Shown here: positions 47,156 through 58,100 of the stretch, piece by piece
Layout of the letters: every line of letters starts with the position of its first letter
Numbering within the stretch: the stretch's first letter is position 1
From: Puffinus mauretanicus
Taxonomy: Eukaryota > Chordata > Aves > Procellariiformes > Procellariidae
Length of the DNA: 64,000 nucleotides
Assembly (NCBI GenBank): GCA_023333565.1
Contig: JAJKFH010002906.1
Coordinates: forward strand, 2,930,501-2,994,500
Direction: 5' to 3'
The notes under the pieces: generated by a model
The model's database searches: none
What the model was told of the DNA's origin: nothing
Seen by the model: the letters and a program-made list of their open reading frames with translations, nothing else
Program-made: the position numbers and the translations under genes

Positions 47156-50100
47156 ACTTCCCAGTACTTTTTCTGTTCACACACATCTGAATGCAAATGA
47201 ATGAACAGAAATCAGAAAGCTATGGCTCAAATTCTTTCTGTGTGAGTAATCAACTCTGAAAAATTACTGGAAAAAGTCTTTTTTTCCTCTTTTGTTTACA
47301 CACAGCAGCAGTGAATGCCAGTCTGGTGCAGTGTTTGTCCCTTGTTGTGTCCCAGCTTCTAGTTCCATCTCTGTGCCCTCACTGGGAAGTGTATTTTTAT
47401 CGTGATCTGGACTGCTAGGACCCTCCAAATTAGATAAAATATTCAAATTCTCCTCATCACCAGCAGACCAATGCTTGCCTAGCTTGAACCAGACAGGTAT
47501 TTCCTATTTGTTTCTTGGAGAAAAAGAAGAATCTCACCAGTGGCTCCTCTCCAATTATGAACTACTCCTTTTCTACAATTCCCCACTGTTTTTTATTCAA
47601 AAAAGGTCTTCAGAAGGTGGTGTTGAACACTTCTTTGCTCTTCAGCAGAGATTCTCTTATGTGCGCTGTTTTGTCTACCTGCTCCTCTTGTATTGTCAGA
47701 TTCCTTATCCTGTCTTCATATGCAGGGCATTAAGCAGCAGATCACATTTAATGGATTTTGACAGGCCTCAGTAGCTGGTACCTCCTATAGTGACAGCCCC
47801 AGAGATAAACACAAGGCTATGACAAGGTTTAACATCTCTGTGTTTAATCACTAGAGCTCACATAATTCCTCTGCATACTTGACATGAAATCACTTGTGTG
47901 ATAAATAATATGCTTAGTTAAAAATTGAAAAGAAAAATATAAACCCCTTTCACAGTAATTTTGGAAAATGCTTTTGCATATTATATCCTATACATTTTAC
48001 TTGGTCATGACATATGAAACCTTTCGTCCACATCTTGCTTGAACTTTGGCATTGTACATCTCTGGATTTGAAGAAGCACCTTTCTGCATCTTTTCATTCA
48101 AACTTCCACGGTCCCACCTCACATCAGCGCTGTACAGCAGTGCAACAGGAGTAAAAGTAAACCTTTCTGAGATGCTTTATGCAGAAGACTTTGAAACCCA
48201 GTTGTAAAACTAAAACTTTAGAATTAGTTTCCATTTTTTGAGGAGCTTCCTTGGGGAAAAGCCAATTTGTCTGCCATTGTCAAGAGCTTATGCCAACCAG
48301 TGGCATCGGTCAGTAGGTCAAGAAGTGGCACACTACATTATCTCTTAACAGAGCAGAGGCACAGAGGTCAATTCCTAAAGAGCTGCGCAAGAGGATCTGA
48401 GAAGCATTGAAGCTGATTACATGGCAACAAAGAAAAAAAAGACTATAGGCATTTCATTTCTTTAATTAAAAAAAATCTCCCACTCATTCAGGATATAAAT
48501 ACGACAAAATATGACATTTACTTTTACATAGCTAAAAGCGTCCTTCACTGTCAACACTGAGCATCTCCCTGCTATTATCCTTAAGTCAGTAGTAAAAGAT
48601 TTGTCTTTTAAAAGAGATTAAAAATCCTGCTATTAGAATTTATGGTTTCTAGTTGTTTAAAATGCATTATTTAACACTAACACTCTTCTGGAAGAGAGAT
48701 GTAGTAGTAAAAAAAAATCATACATCTAGATATATATGATAGCTGGAAAAAACTATTTATAAGTTTGGCACTTTTATGACTCCATAGCCACCTACATAGG
48801 CAATTACAATGTCCAGTAAAAAGAAATACACATCTTTTCATATAACAGAGAACAGAATTAAAGTCCCCCAGATTGGGGACTGCACAGTAAAAGAAATCAG
48901 TGCAGCCATTCAAGCAGCATCATGATTCTTCAAAGATTTTATTAATATATTTATCATTAACATAATACTTTTTCTACTGCGCAGGTGAAAATTAAATTTC
49001 TGAGCAAGTTACAGCACTGTTTAAAAAGAGACAGGGAGATATGCAAAGTTTCAGGAGTAAAAAGTCCACCCGAGCTAGCTGCAAATACAAGCCTTCTGCA
49101 GATCATTAATAAAAGTAATAGTTGTTAATACATGATTGCCTCATTATAATGGTGACATTCCAATTAATTGTTTCAGCACCTTTCAAATTGAACAAATTTC
49201 CTTTTGACATTCTTTAGCGTGCCCTTCATATTCTCTTGTAAAAGAGAAAAACCACTAATCTGCTTGAAAAGCAAACAAGTAGGAACTTTGCAGGTCCTAT
49301 TTTTTCATGCAAGTTAGTGGATTTCCTCTTTTAGAAGAAACCATAAGAAATATAAATCATATTTTCACTCAACTAAGAGCAGCTGTGTATTTTTCAGCGT
49401 CTGAGTACATTACAGATTTCTGCACTTCCCTTATCATGTGCAGTTTTTTAATAACCGTTAAGTATCTGCCAGCTAGAGGAAAATCATAAGCTATGCAGCA
49501 TGCATCAGAGCCATATCATTAAAGGGATGTATTTTTACACCTATGCAATATGATTTGCTGTTCCTTTTCAGCTAGGATTTGAAAATAGTTGATAAATAAA
49601 ACAATACTTACATGTAATAAAATACAAGTAGCAATAATTTATTTGCCTTCTGGTTTCAGCTCAGTGCTTGTGTATACACATTTGTATGTGCAGGACACTA
49701 ACACACTAATAGTGTTTGAAAGGGAATTCTTTAAAGTATCTTAAACATGCCTTTCTTCACACCATTCCCCTTGGCAGACAGAGCAAATAAATATTTGAAT
49801 TGTTGGTATGCGATATCAGCAGCCCATTTCAACATCTAGATATTTATACAATAACCAAAGGTACATTTGGTATTGGTTTCAGTAAGAGCCATGATTAAAG
49901 ACAGATGTGGGTTTGAAATTTGGTCCAAATTCCTAGACAGTTAATGTGCAAAATGAAGAACACATTTGTGGTAGCAGCAGTATACACACCTTGCAAAAGA
50001 AGATGACTATACAATAATACATTTGCAGTAGCTTAATAAATTAGAGTACAGCTCAATTTCTCCACAAAATATGAAAACCAGCATGTCTAGTTCTCTTCTG

Positions 50101-50730
50101 CCATATTATTCCTCTTTTATTCCTCAGCTTAGCCAAATCTCCTACTCCTCTCCTCTTACGATATTGTAGAATTGATCAACTAAAACAAAGATTGTTCAGC
50201 ACAGTAGTTTCATGAAAGACGCCAGTGGCAAGACCTGACCAAGCTGCAGGAACACCTGTCCCTTCACTGGCGCTCTCTGCTCCAAGATACAGCCTTTTCA
50301 TCCATACCGAGTACATACATGCATGTCTTAGTCAAAATATTTTTTTTCAGATTGCAACGATAAGCATGCATAAAAAAGGAAATATTGGATTCAGTCCCCT
50401 TGTGCCCATAAGGAAATAACTACTGATTATTTTTCATGATCACATGTTCACTGGTTATCGTTCACTGAACCCCTGGCCCTTTCAACACAAAAGATAGATA
50501 ATGCTCAAAGAGTGAGCAGATGTTAGTGTTTTTTTTTTTTTATCCTTAGTATTTGATGTGTGGCCTCAGGCCCTATTTGCTGCACACTATTCAAATGTCA
50601 TTCTGACGATTGAATTATTACTTGCCGCATGGATATTCCCTATGGCATCTATTATTATTGTATCTGAATGCTTCAGAAATGAGCAGTTAACCATCCTCCA
50701 CTTTACTGCTGCAAGATTTTTATACAGCTG
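47156..50730. other. Unique AT-rich DNA, nothing recognised
   Basis: No gene or known repeat. A T-run lies at 50529-50541. Confidence 0.45.
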
Positions 50731-51707
50731 AGCCACTGGCGACCTTCTCAATACTGTTTAATGTCTTCATCAATGACTTGGGCAATGGGACAGAAAGCAT
50801 CTTTGTCAAGTTCTCAGACAACACTAGACAAGGTGAAGCAGTTGATACACTGGAGGGCAGGGCTGCGATACCTCCACAGCCTAGAGGAATGAACAAACAG
50901 GAACCTCAGGAAACTCAGCAAAGGCAAGTTAAAAGTCCTTCACCTGGGATGGAATAAGCCCATGTATAGGTTGGGCCTGAGTGGACAGGCACCATCTATG
51001 CAGAATAGCACTGGTCGAGGAGGCGCAATCCTTGTGAAAAAATGGAACATAAATCAGCAGCAAGGCCTCCTGGAGATGAAGGTTAACCACATACCAGGAT
51101 GCATTAGCAAGAGGATAGCCAGCAGGTCAGGGGAAGGGAAGTGATTATTTCTTTCTACTCCACCCTTTTGATGTTTGGAGCACTATGTCCAGCTTTTGAG
51201 CTCCCCAGTACGAAAGAAGCATTGACAAACTGGAAAGGATCCAGTCCAGAGTCGCTAAGATGCCTGTCTAGGTCACCTAGTGAGTAGGTGTGTAGAGCAC
51301 TTCATATACAGAAAGAGCCACAGGAACCTATGTTTGTTTAGCCTGGAGAAGTGAAGGCTAAGAATGAATCCAATTCCCGCTTTCAACTTCTGAAAGGGCT
51401 CTAAAAGAGCTAGACTCTTCTCAGAAGTGCACAGTCAAGGACAAGAGGCAATAGTCACAGGCTGCAGCAAGGGAAATTCTGGCTGGATAAGCTGGATAAA
51501 ATTCTTCACAGTGAGGTCTTTTGAGCAGTGGAAAAGGTACTCAGAAAAGCTGTTGGAAACTCTCTCCTGGAAAATTTTCAAACTGAGCTGGACAAGGCCC
51601 CAATCGACCTGACCTTACTTTGAAGTTAACCTTGCTTTGAACAGGAATGTGGACTAGATGACCTCTTGAATCTCCTTCCAATCTGAATTATTTTATGATT
51701 CTGTGAT
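50731..51707 (+). mobile_element. Old CR1 LINE, reverse transcriptase to 3' end
   Basis: It starts at a degraded LFNVFINDLG-type reverse-transcriptase segment ('TTTAATGTCTTCATCAATGA', 50757-50776). It continues through 'TGGAAAGGATCCAGTCCAGA' (51231-51250), the 'CTTCACAGTGAGG' block (51504-51516) and 'GGACTAGATGACCTCTTGAA' (51651-51670), and ends in ATGATTCTGTGATT (51694-51707). This is the canonical order of CR1. Many indels and stops indicate an old copy. It is 5'-truncated with the 3' end intact. Confidence 0.88.
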
Positions 51708-52566
51708 TTCCAAATAATTTTCCATCACTACTGCATAAAAAAAAAGTCAACTTGTGCATTAGGGAGAGAAGAAGGAAGAAGCTTGACTTTGTAGCCCTGT
51801 AATGAGAGCATTTCTCTGGAGGGGAAGACATGTGATGTCTCTCATGAAGATTGCTCCACTACGATATTACTGGACTTTACATAAACCTTAATATCCTTGG
51901 ACAGAACTTGCAGAAAATGAATGGGGAGGGTATGCAATACAAAATAAAATGGAAGTAAAGATGTATATTAAAATTAAGTTATTTTGAGTAGTTTTAATTT
52001 GGAGAAGAGTTGCTACCTCTGGTAAAGCAAACAGGTTATTAGCAAGTCCTCCAAAAATACTTTGATTCTTTCTGTTACAGATAATTTCTCACTAGTTGAA
52101 TTTTATTCTTGTCAGTCTCAAAGTCGTGTGTTCTGAGAAGTTCCCAAGTTGATAAAACATTTACTAGGGTTGTGCCAGAAATATTTTTGTTAATGCCAGC
52201 AATATTTAGAGAGCAATCAGTGCAGAACTCTAAACAGTAATAAATTATTTTTTAAAGGTATGAAAGAGATGCTTTCATTAGAGCAAACACAGTCAATCTT
52301 TCAATCTTTGCCAAGCTAATATGGTCTTTTAAAGTCATGCAACAATGAAATAAGATTCATTTTCTAAGATAATTGTGAAGTGACCAACACAAATATATAA
52401 AGATTATACAGCAGTATATAAAGAATGCTGAGAACCAAGCAGGGACCATATTTTAATTCTGTCATGGGGCCAGTAGTAGCCAAATATAACATTATAGGCC
52501 TCCAGAGAAGATGCTTGTGAAGGAATTCCACTGACAGGTGGAATCGATACTGTCTGCCATAAGATC
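51708..52566. other. Unique AT-rich DNA between CR1 copies
   Basis: Nothing recognised. A short inverted repeat (ATTCCAC..GTGGAAT, about 52526-52545) is just upstream of the next CR1. Confidence 0.4.
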
Positions 52567-53349
52567 CTCAACAGAGGGAAGTGCAAAGTCCTGCAGCCAG
52601 GGAGGAACCACCCCAGGCACCAATATATGCTGGGGACTGCTGAGCTGGAAAGCTGATTTGTGGAAAAGGACTTAGGGGTCCTGGGGGACACCAGGTTGAA
52701 ACTGAGCCAGCAATGTGACCCTGCAGTAAAGAAGGCTGTCAGTATCCTGGGCTGCATTAGAAGGAGTGTTGCCAGCAGGTGAAGGTAGATGATCGTTCCC
52801 CCCTGTTCAGCCCTGGTGAGACCACACCTGGAGTACTGTGTCCCATTCTGGGCTCCCCAGTACAAGAGACATGGACATACTGGAGAGAGTGCAGCAAAGG
52901 GCCACAAGGATGATTAAAGGACTGGAGTATCTCTCTTATAAGGAAAGGCTGAGAGAGCTGGGATGTTTAGCCTAGAGGAGAGAAGGCTTAGGGGGATCTT
53001 ATCAATGTATACAAATACCTGAGGGGAGACTGTAAAGAAGGTGGAGCCAGACTCTTTGCAGTTTTGCCCAATGACAGGACTAGAGGCAATGGGCCCAAAC
53101 TGAAACATAGGACGCTCCATGTGAACATCAGGAAACACTTTTTTTACTGTGAGGGTGACTGAGCACTCGCACAGGTTGCCCAGGGAGGTTGTGGAGTCTC
53201 CATCTTTGGAGATATTCAAAAGTCACCTGGACATGGTTCTGGGCACCTTGCTCTAGGTGGCCCTGCTTGAATAAGGGGGCTGGACAAGATGACCTCCAGA
53301 GGTCCCTTCCATCCTCAACCATTCTGTGGTTTATTCTATGATTCTGTGA
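52567..53349 (+). mobile_element. CR1 LINE, 5'-truncated, intact 3' tail
   Basis: It begins in the 'CAACAGAGGGAAGTGCAAAG' block (52569-52588) of late ORF2. It continues with 'GTCCTGGGGGACACCAGGTT' (52678-52697), 'CAGCCCTGGTGAGACCACAC' (52808-52827), 'GGGCTCCCCAGTACAAGAGA' (52850-52869) and 'AAGGAAAGGCTGAGAGAGCT' (52940-52959). The 3' UTR core 'GGACAAGATGACCTCCAGAG' (53282-53301) and the tail ATTCTATGATTCTGTG (53334-53349) follow. The ORF2 remnant is broken by stops and indels. No target duplication was seen. It faces the copy at 54101-54922. Confidence 0.93.
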
Positions 53350-54091
53350 CATCATTATAATGTCCCTGCCCTACAAGCAAAGTTAGAATTGGTCTTATCA
53401 TTAGTGTGTTGTGGAAGTCTTTATATCTTACACTAATAACTTTCAAGCCCCAGTAAAATGGTTCTGCTGCTTATCTGAAACACAAGAATATTAGTAAAGG
53501 CATATGCAAGATTTGAGCTTGTACGTATTTCTGGATGTGAGCAGTTACACATAAAGTTGCTAAAGCTCAATGAGAGTCAGAGGTTGGAGCTAGATCCGTG
53601 TACCATGATCAGGGTAAGCTGAGAGCAGAATCTGGAAAAACCAAAACCAATGGGCAAGACCACACAGTAGTAAAAAGTCTGCTGAAGATCAGCAGCAAGG
53701 TCTTAATTCAGGAGAATTCAGCAGAATTCAGGAGGCAGGAAGAAAGAGCAAGATGAGGAAGCACAGCTTCTACTGCATAACTTTGTCAGACAACATCAAA
53801 TAGCTGATAGGTTGGGGCTCACTACACAAGCTCACAAGCCTGTCAATCTGGAGTCTGCTTGAGCTTGACTGCTAAGGCAAAGCCTTCCACTGTGGAAGCC
53901 AGTAGTTGGAACAGTTTCGGTCCTTCTTTTGAGTTCAAGAACAATGTAACGTATGCCTGGATGAACCAAGGTACCAGAACGTTCAATGTTCTGAGCATTC
54001 AGTAATTTCAGTCTCTCCAAATAAAAAATGAAACCCACCTTCAAACTGAGCTCAGCCACGCAATATCCAGTTTCCTTTCTACCTTCATTCT
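53350..54091. other. Unique DNA between inverted CR1 copies
   Basis: About 740 bp with no recognised feature. A short duplication (AATTCAGGAG.. / AATTCAGCAG.. / AATTCAGGAG..) occurs at about 53705-53735. Confidence 0.4.
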
Positions 54092-54100
54092 CCTAATTCA
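54092..54100. repeat. Target-site duplication, left copy, of CR1 at 54101-54922
   Basis: CCTAATTCA, repeated exactly at 54923-54931 on the other side of the CR1. The last bases overlap the tail repeat, so the true duplication may be 8-9 bp. Confidence 0.6.
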
Positions 54101-54922
54101 TAGAATCATAGAATCATGGAATCATTAAGGTTGGAAAAGACCTCTAAGATCATCGAGTCCAACCGTCAACCCAACACCGCCATGCCCACTAAACCATGTC
54201 CCTAAGCGCCTCATCTACACGTCTTTTAAATACTTCCAGGGATGGTGACTCTACCACTTCCATGAGCAGCCTGTTCCAAGGCCTGACCACTCTCTCAGTA
54301 AAGAAATTTCTCCTAATGTCCAATCTAAACCTCCCTTGGCGCAACTTGAGGCCATTTCCTCTCGTCCTATTGCTAGTTATTTGGAAGAAGAGAAAACACC
54401 CACCTCGCTACAACCTCCTTTCAGGTAGTTGTAGAGTGCGATGAGGTCTCCCCTCAGCCTCCTCTTCTCCAGACTAAACAGTCCCAGTTCCCTCAGCCAC
54501 TCCTCATAGGACTTGTGCTCCAGGCCCTTCACCAGCTTCGTTGCCCTTCTCTGGACATGCTCCAGCATCTCCATGTCCTTCTTGTAGTGAGGGGCCCAAA
54601 ACTGAACACAGTATTTGAGGTGCGGCCTCACCAGTGCTGAGTACAGGGGCATGATCACTTCCCTGCTCCTGCTGGCCACACTGTTTCTGATTCAGGCCAG
54701 GATGCCGTTGGCCTTCTTGGCCACCTGGGCACACTGCCGGCTCATGTTCAGCCGACTGTCAACCAGCACCCCCAGGTCCTTTTCCTCTGGGCAGCTTTCC
54801 AGCCACTCTTCCCCAAGCCTGTAGCGTTGCCTGGGGTTGTTGTGGCCGAAGTGCAGGACCCGGCACTTGGCCTTGTTGAACCTCATACAGTTGGCCTCGG
54901 CCCATCGATCCAGCCACTTTTA
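54101..54922 (-). mobile_element. CR1 LINE, relatively well preserved, 5'-truncated
   Basis: This is the best preserved CR1 in the window. On the minus strand it starts in late ORF2 and ends with the tandem tail ATTCCATGATTCTATGATTC. The ORF2 C-terminus is readable in two blocks. One (54692-54886) has motifs [13 protein letters not shown] and [13 protein letters not shown]. The other (54377-54679) has motifs [31 protein letters not shown] and [20 protein letters not shown]. An in-frame stop (TGA) separates them, so no intact protein is encoded. It is flanked by a 9-bp direct repeat. CR1 needs its own ORF2 protein for movement, and this copy cannot supply it. Confidence 0.95.
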
Positions 54923-54931
54923 CCTAATTCA
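54923..54931. repeat. Target-site duplication, right copy
   Basis: CCTAATTCA, identical to 54092-54100. Confidence 0.6.
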
Positions 54932-55081
54932 CTGCATTTACCAAATTTGAAGCACAAACATCTCAAGAAACTTCTATGCAGAAACTCAATTTCTATTTCT
55001 TCTAGCTGTACTAGACAAACAGAAAAGTGGATCCATAATATCTACATTTTATAATGTGTTTATGAATTATATGAATGCATA

Positions 55082-55115
55082 AAATTTGCCTCCATTATAA
55101 TGGAGAGGCAAATTT
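55082..55115. repeat. Near-perfect 34-nt palindrome
   Basis: The left arm AAATTTGCCTCCATTA pairs fully with the right arm, which has only a 2-nt bulge (an extra AG). The loop length is zero. The inner 16 bp (CTCCATTATAATGGAG) is a perfect palindrome. Confidence 0.85.
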
Positions 55116-58100
55116 GTCCTCCAAGCTATGTGTGTTACCTAGTATATTCTAAAAATATAAAAAGAAAAATCACAGGGGAATTGGAAAACCCCTGAAGTTT
55201 TTTCTGCTGGCATATTTTTTAAACCACTTTTGAATTTCCTTAGCTTCAAAAGGACAGTCCAACCTGGCCTTTTATTCTGCTGAGTAACTAGACATATTAG
55301 CCTTCACAATCTGACCTTTTATCTCGAGAGACCTGTTTCTTGCAAATATAAAGACATTAACAGAAATCTTCAAAGAGTTCACAAATTTCTTTTGTTTTAT
55401 ATTTCATAGCTCCAATACAGTTCCTAATTGCTAAAATAGATCTTTTTTTTTCCCTTTCCCTGTCTGAGGCTGTAAGCTAGCAGCATACGAGCTTTATTGC
55501 TTCTTTTGAGAAAATGTTACTTTAGCCATTCGAAGTCTGTCAGGTTCGGCCCACAGTCCCCTGAGATTAATATTTCGCTGCCCTCAAAAGGTAGCTCAGT
55601 TTATAATTTTCAAAGCTGCAGTTTAAACAGGATTTTTCTAATTTTAGATCTCTCTCTGAAGCTTATGACCAGCAGCTCCTTTCTCTCTTCCCTTCCCTCA
55701 ATCCAGCCCAAAGCTGTATTAGCAACTCTCATTATTGCAGTTTCAGATGTTTTCCAGGCAATATCTGATGTTCCACAACATATCATTTCTGCATTCTCCC
55801 TCTGTTTCCTCTCTCAAAAAGTATCCTGCCTCATTAAGGTGCTGTTTATTCTGCGGACAGGCAGATTTCAGTGCCATCCTGCCAGGTTATCTAGACAGCG
55901 AGCAGGTTCAAGGGGAGACTTCAAGTGGAAGAGAAATCCACTGAGAGCCATGAAGCCTTCGGCCACTGCGGGGGGCTACATGAACCTTTGGTCTGCTCCA
56001 GTATGATGGCTTTTAGGATCAGATCAAATTAAAGTCCCACATATTCAAAGCATTTTATGTGGAGTACCTTCAAAGGATGAAGAGTTCCATTGAATTTAGA
56101 GGGCTGGGGGGAGTTTAGGTTTCACTTTTGAAGATCACGTAAGGAACTGAACCACAGTGATACCAGAACAGGTGTTTAATCATGGTATATGTGAAAAGCA
56201 GAATGGTCCTTCACACAGGGTGGGATGCGCAGCTTCCCTGCTTTCTTGGCCCTTTGGAAAAATAAAAGAAAATGTGTGGTTTTAAGTTTTAGCCCTCAGA
56301 TAGCGCTATCTGGAGCAAAGGCGCAGATGATGAAGGCACTCTTGGAGGAGGACTGGGTGTGGCAGCAGCTGCCGCCTGTGTCGCCTGTGCCGCAGTGGCT
56401 GGGAACACCCCATGGGGGCCTGCAGCCATCTTGTTCCTCCTCACCACAGCCATCCTGGGCCAGGAGGGAAACTGGGGACAGGAAAGAGGGGACAGGAAAA
56501 CAAAAGACTGCTCCTGTCTGGCCTTTTCTCACTGGCAACCTCCAGCTCTGAAGGGAGAGACTGGAGGACGAGGGAATGGAGCTCTACCAGCCGGGGGCTG
56601 CTGAGCTGTAGTGCTAAGAGGAGGATGTGCGTGCCCCGTGCCAGGGGCTTGCATGGCCATGAGTGATTGGCTGCAGTCGGCTCAGGGTTGTTAAGCAGAT
56701 TTGGGTCACCTGGAAACCCTCCATGGTAGGGAGTGTGTGCAAAGAGGCTGAGTGCTGGTAGAAGCCAAGATGGTTGATGCTGTTGCTGTTTGGGTTACCC
56801 AGGCAGTTCTCTAGGCATGGTTATGAGTCTAGGTGGGCTCGAGCTTCAGATGTTCCACCATGTGGTGGGTCTCTGAGGAGAGTCTCACCGAGAGGGGCTT
56901 GTGCCACGGCAGACCACTCTGGTTTGGCCTTGAATGAAAGCAAGGCATTGAGTTCAAGGGCAATCAGATGATACACCAAAAATTCAGTCCCTGAGGCCAA
57001 TCAGCATTTAGGGTTTTATTATCTGTGGTTTTTTCCCTAGATTTTGAGAATCTGGTGAACTGGTTTTGGTTGCCGATGAACTGTTTCCTTACTTTCACAT
57101 GATGCATTACTCTTGCCTTTGTCACAGACTGCTGAAAGCACTAGACTGATGACACCAACAAGTAACATTTGTTGATATTACCATAGGAGGGATTAATTTA
57201 ATCTTCCTCATATCACTAAATCTCCTTCTATCACATCTCAAGTTAGCTATAATTGATCTCTTCTGTCTCTAAAAAACATGCTGTAGAATAATCTATATTA
57301 CATCCGTGTTAAAATATACACCTCTTTTAACCCTAATGCCACCACCCGCAGTTCTCAAAATGTCTTTGTTTACTTCACTAGAGTAGACATCGGAAATCCT
57401 GCATTTCAGTCCAGCTATGGGACTGCTCCCTTTACCTACAAAAGCCTCAGTCGTAGCATAAAACAAAACAGTGATTTGTCACATAATCAGTAACGGAGGA
57501 TATATAACACCCCCCATCACGCTTCCATATTAATTTCATGACTGCTATGGGTTAAAGTCTCAAGAGGGTTTTTTTTGTGCAACTCTACTAAAAGCAATAG
57601 AGATATTTCTGCTTGCACCAAGCTACATTTTATGTCTCCCAAGTTCTCTCTCAGCATGTACACATAGCAGAATTTATGTAACAACACGGCTAAGAGAGCA
57701 AGCATTTTATCCTACAGAGTTATCTTCAACACTAGTCCCTAATCAAGCGTACTGTGTCAGGAGCGCTGCAAATTAAAAAGACACATACTATATAGGAGGA
57801 GACATGAGACCTGGAGCTCCTGCAACAAGCTCCATTTCACTGTACAGTTGTACACATAACAGCAGTTGTAAATTGTCTGAACTACTGACATAAAATAGAG
57901 TTATAAAGGTAAAGAATATTTCATAAATGTCTTCAATATTATCCAGTGCTGGCCCACAAGACCACCAACAATAAATATAATAGTGGTAAATCATACACTT
58001 CCTGAAGACTTATTATAAAGCTGCTGCCAACCCTTAGTTCTAAGCAAAATATAATCCTGCACGTTGTGTTAATGTTTTGTTTGGTATAAGAGCCACTTTC

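Noticed and set aside
46594..47196. Open frames of 131-152 codons on both strands
   Set aside because: They follow from the GC-rich island. Low-complexity P/G/A-rich residues, no domain.
52404..52907. A 167-codon minus-strand open frame
   Set aside because: It runs antisense through unique DNA and the CR1 at 52567-53349. Not a gene.
55497..56006. A 169-codon open frame
   Set aside because: There is no recognisable domain, composition looks random, and there is no splice or promoter context. Too weak for a gene call.
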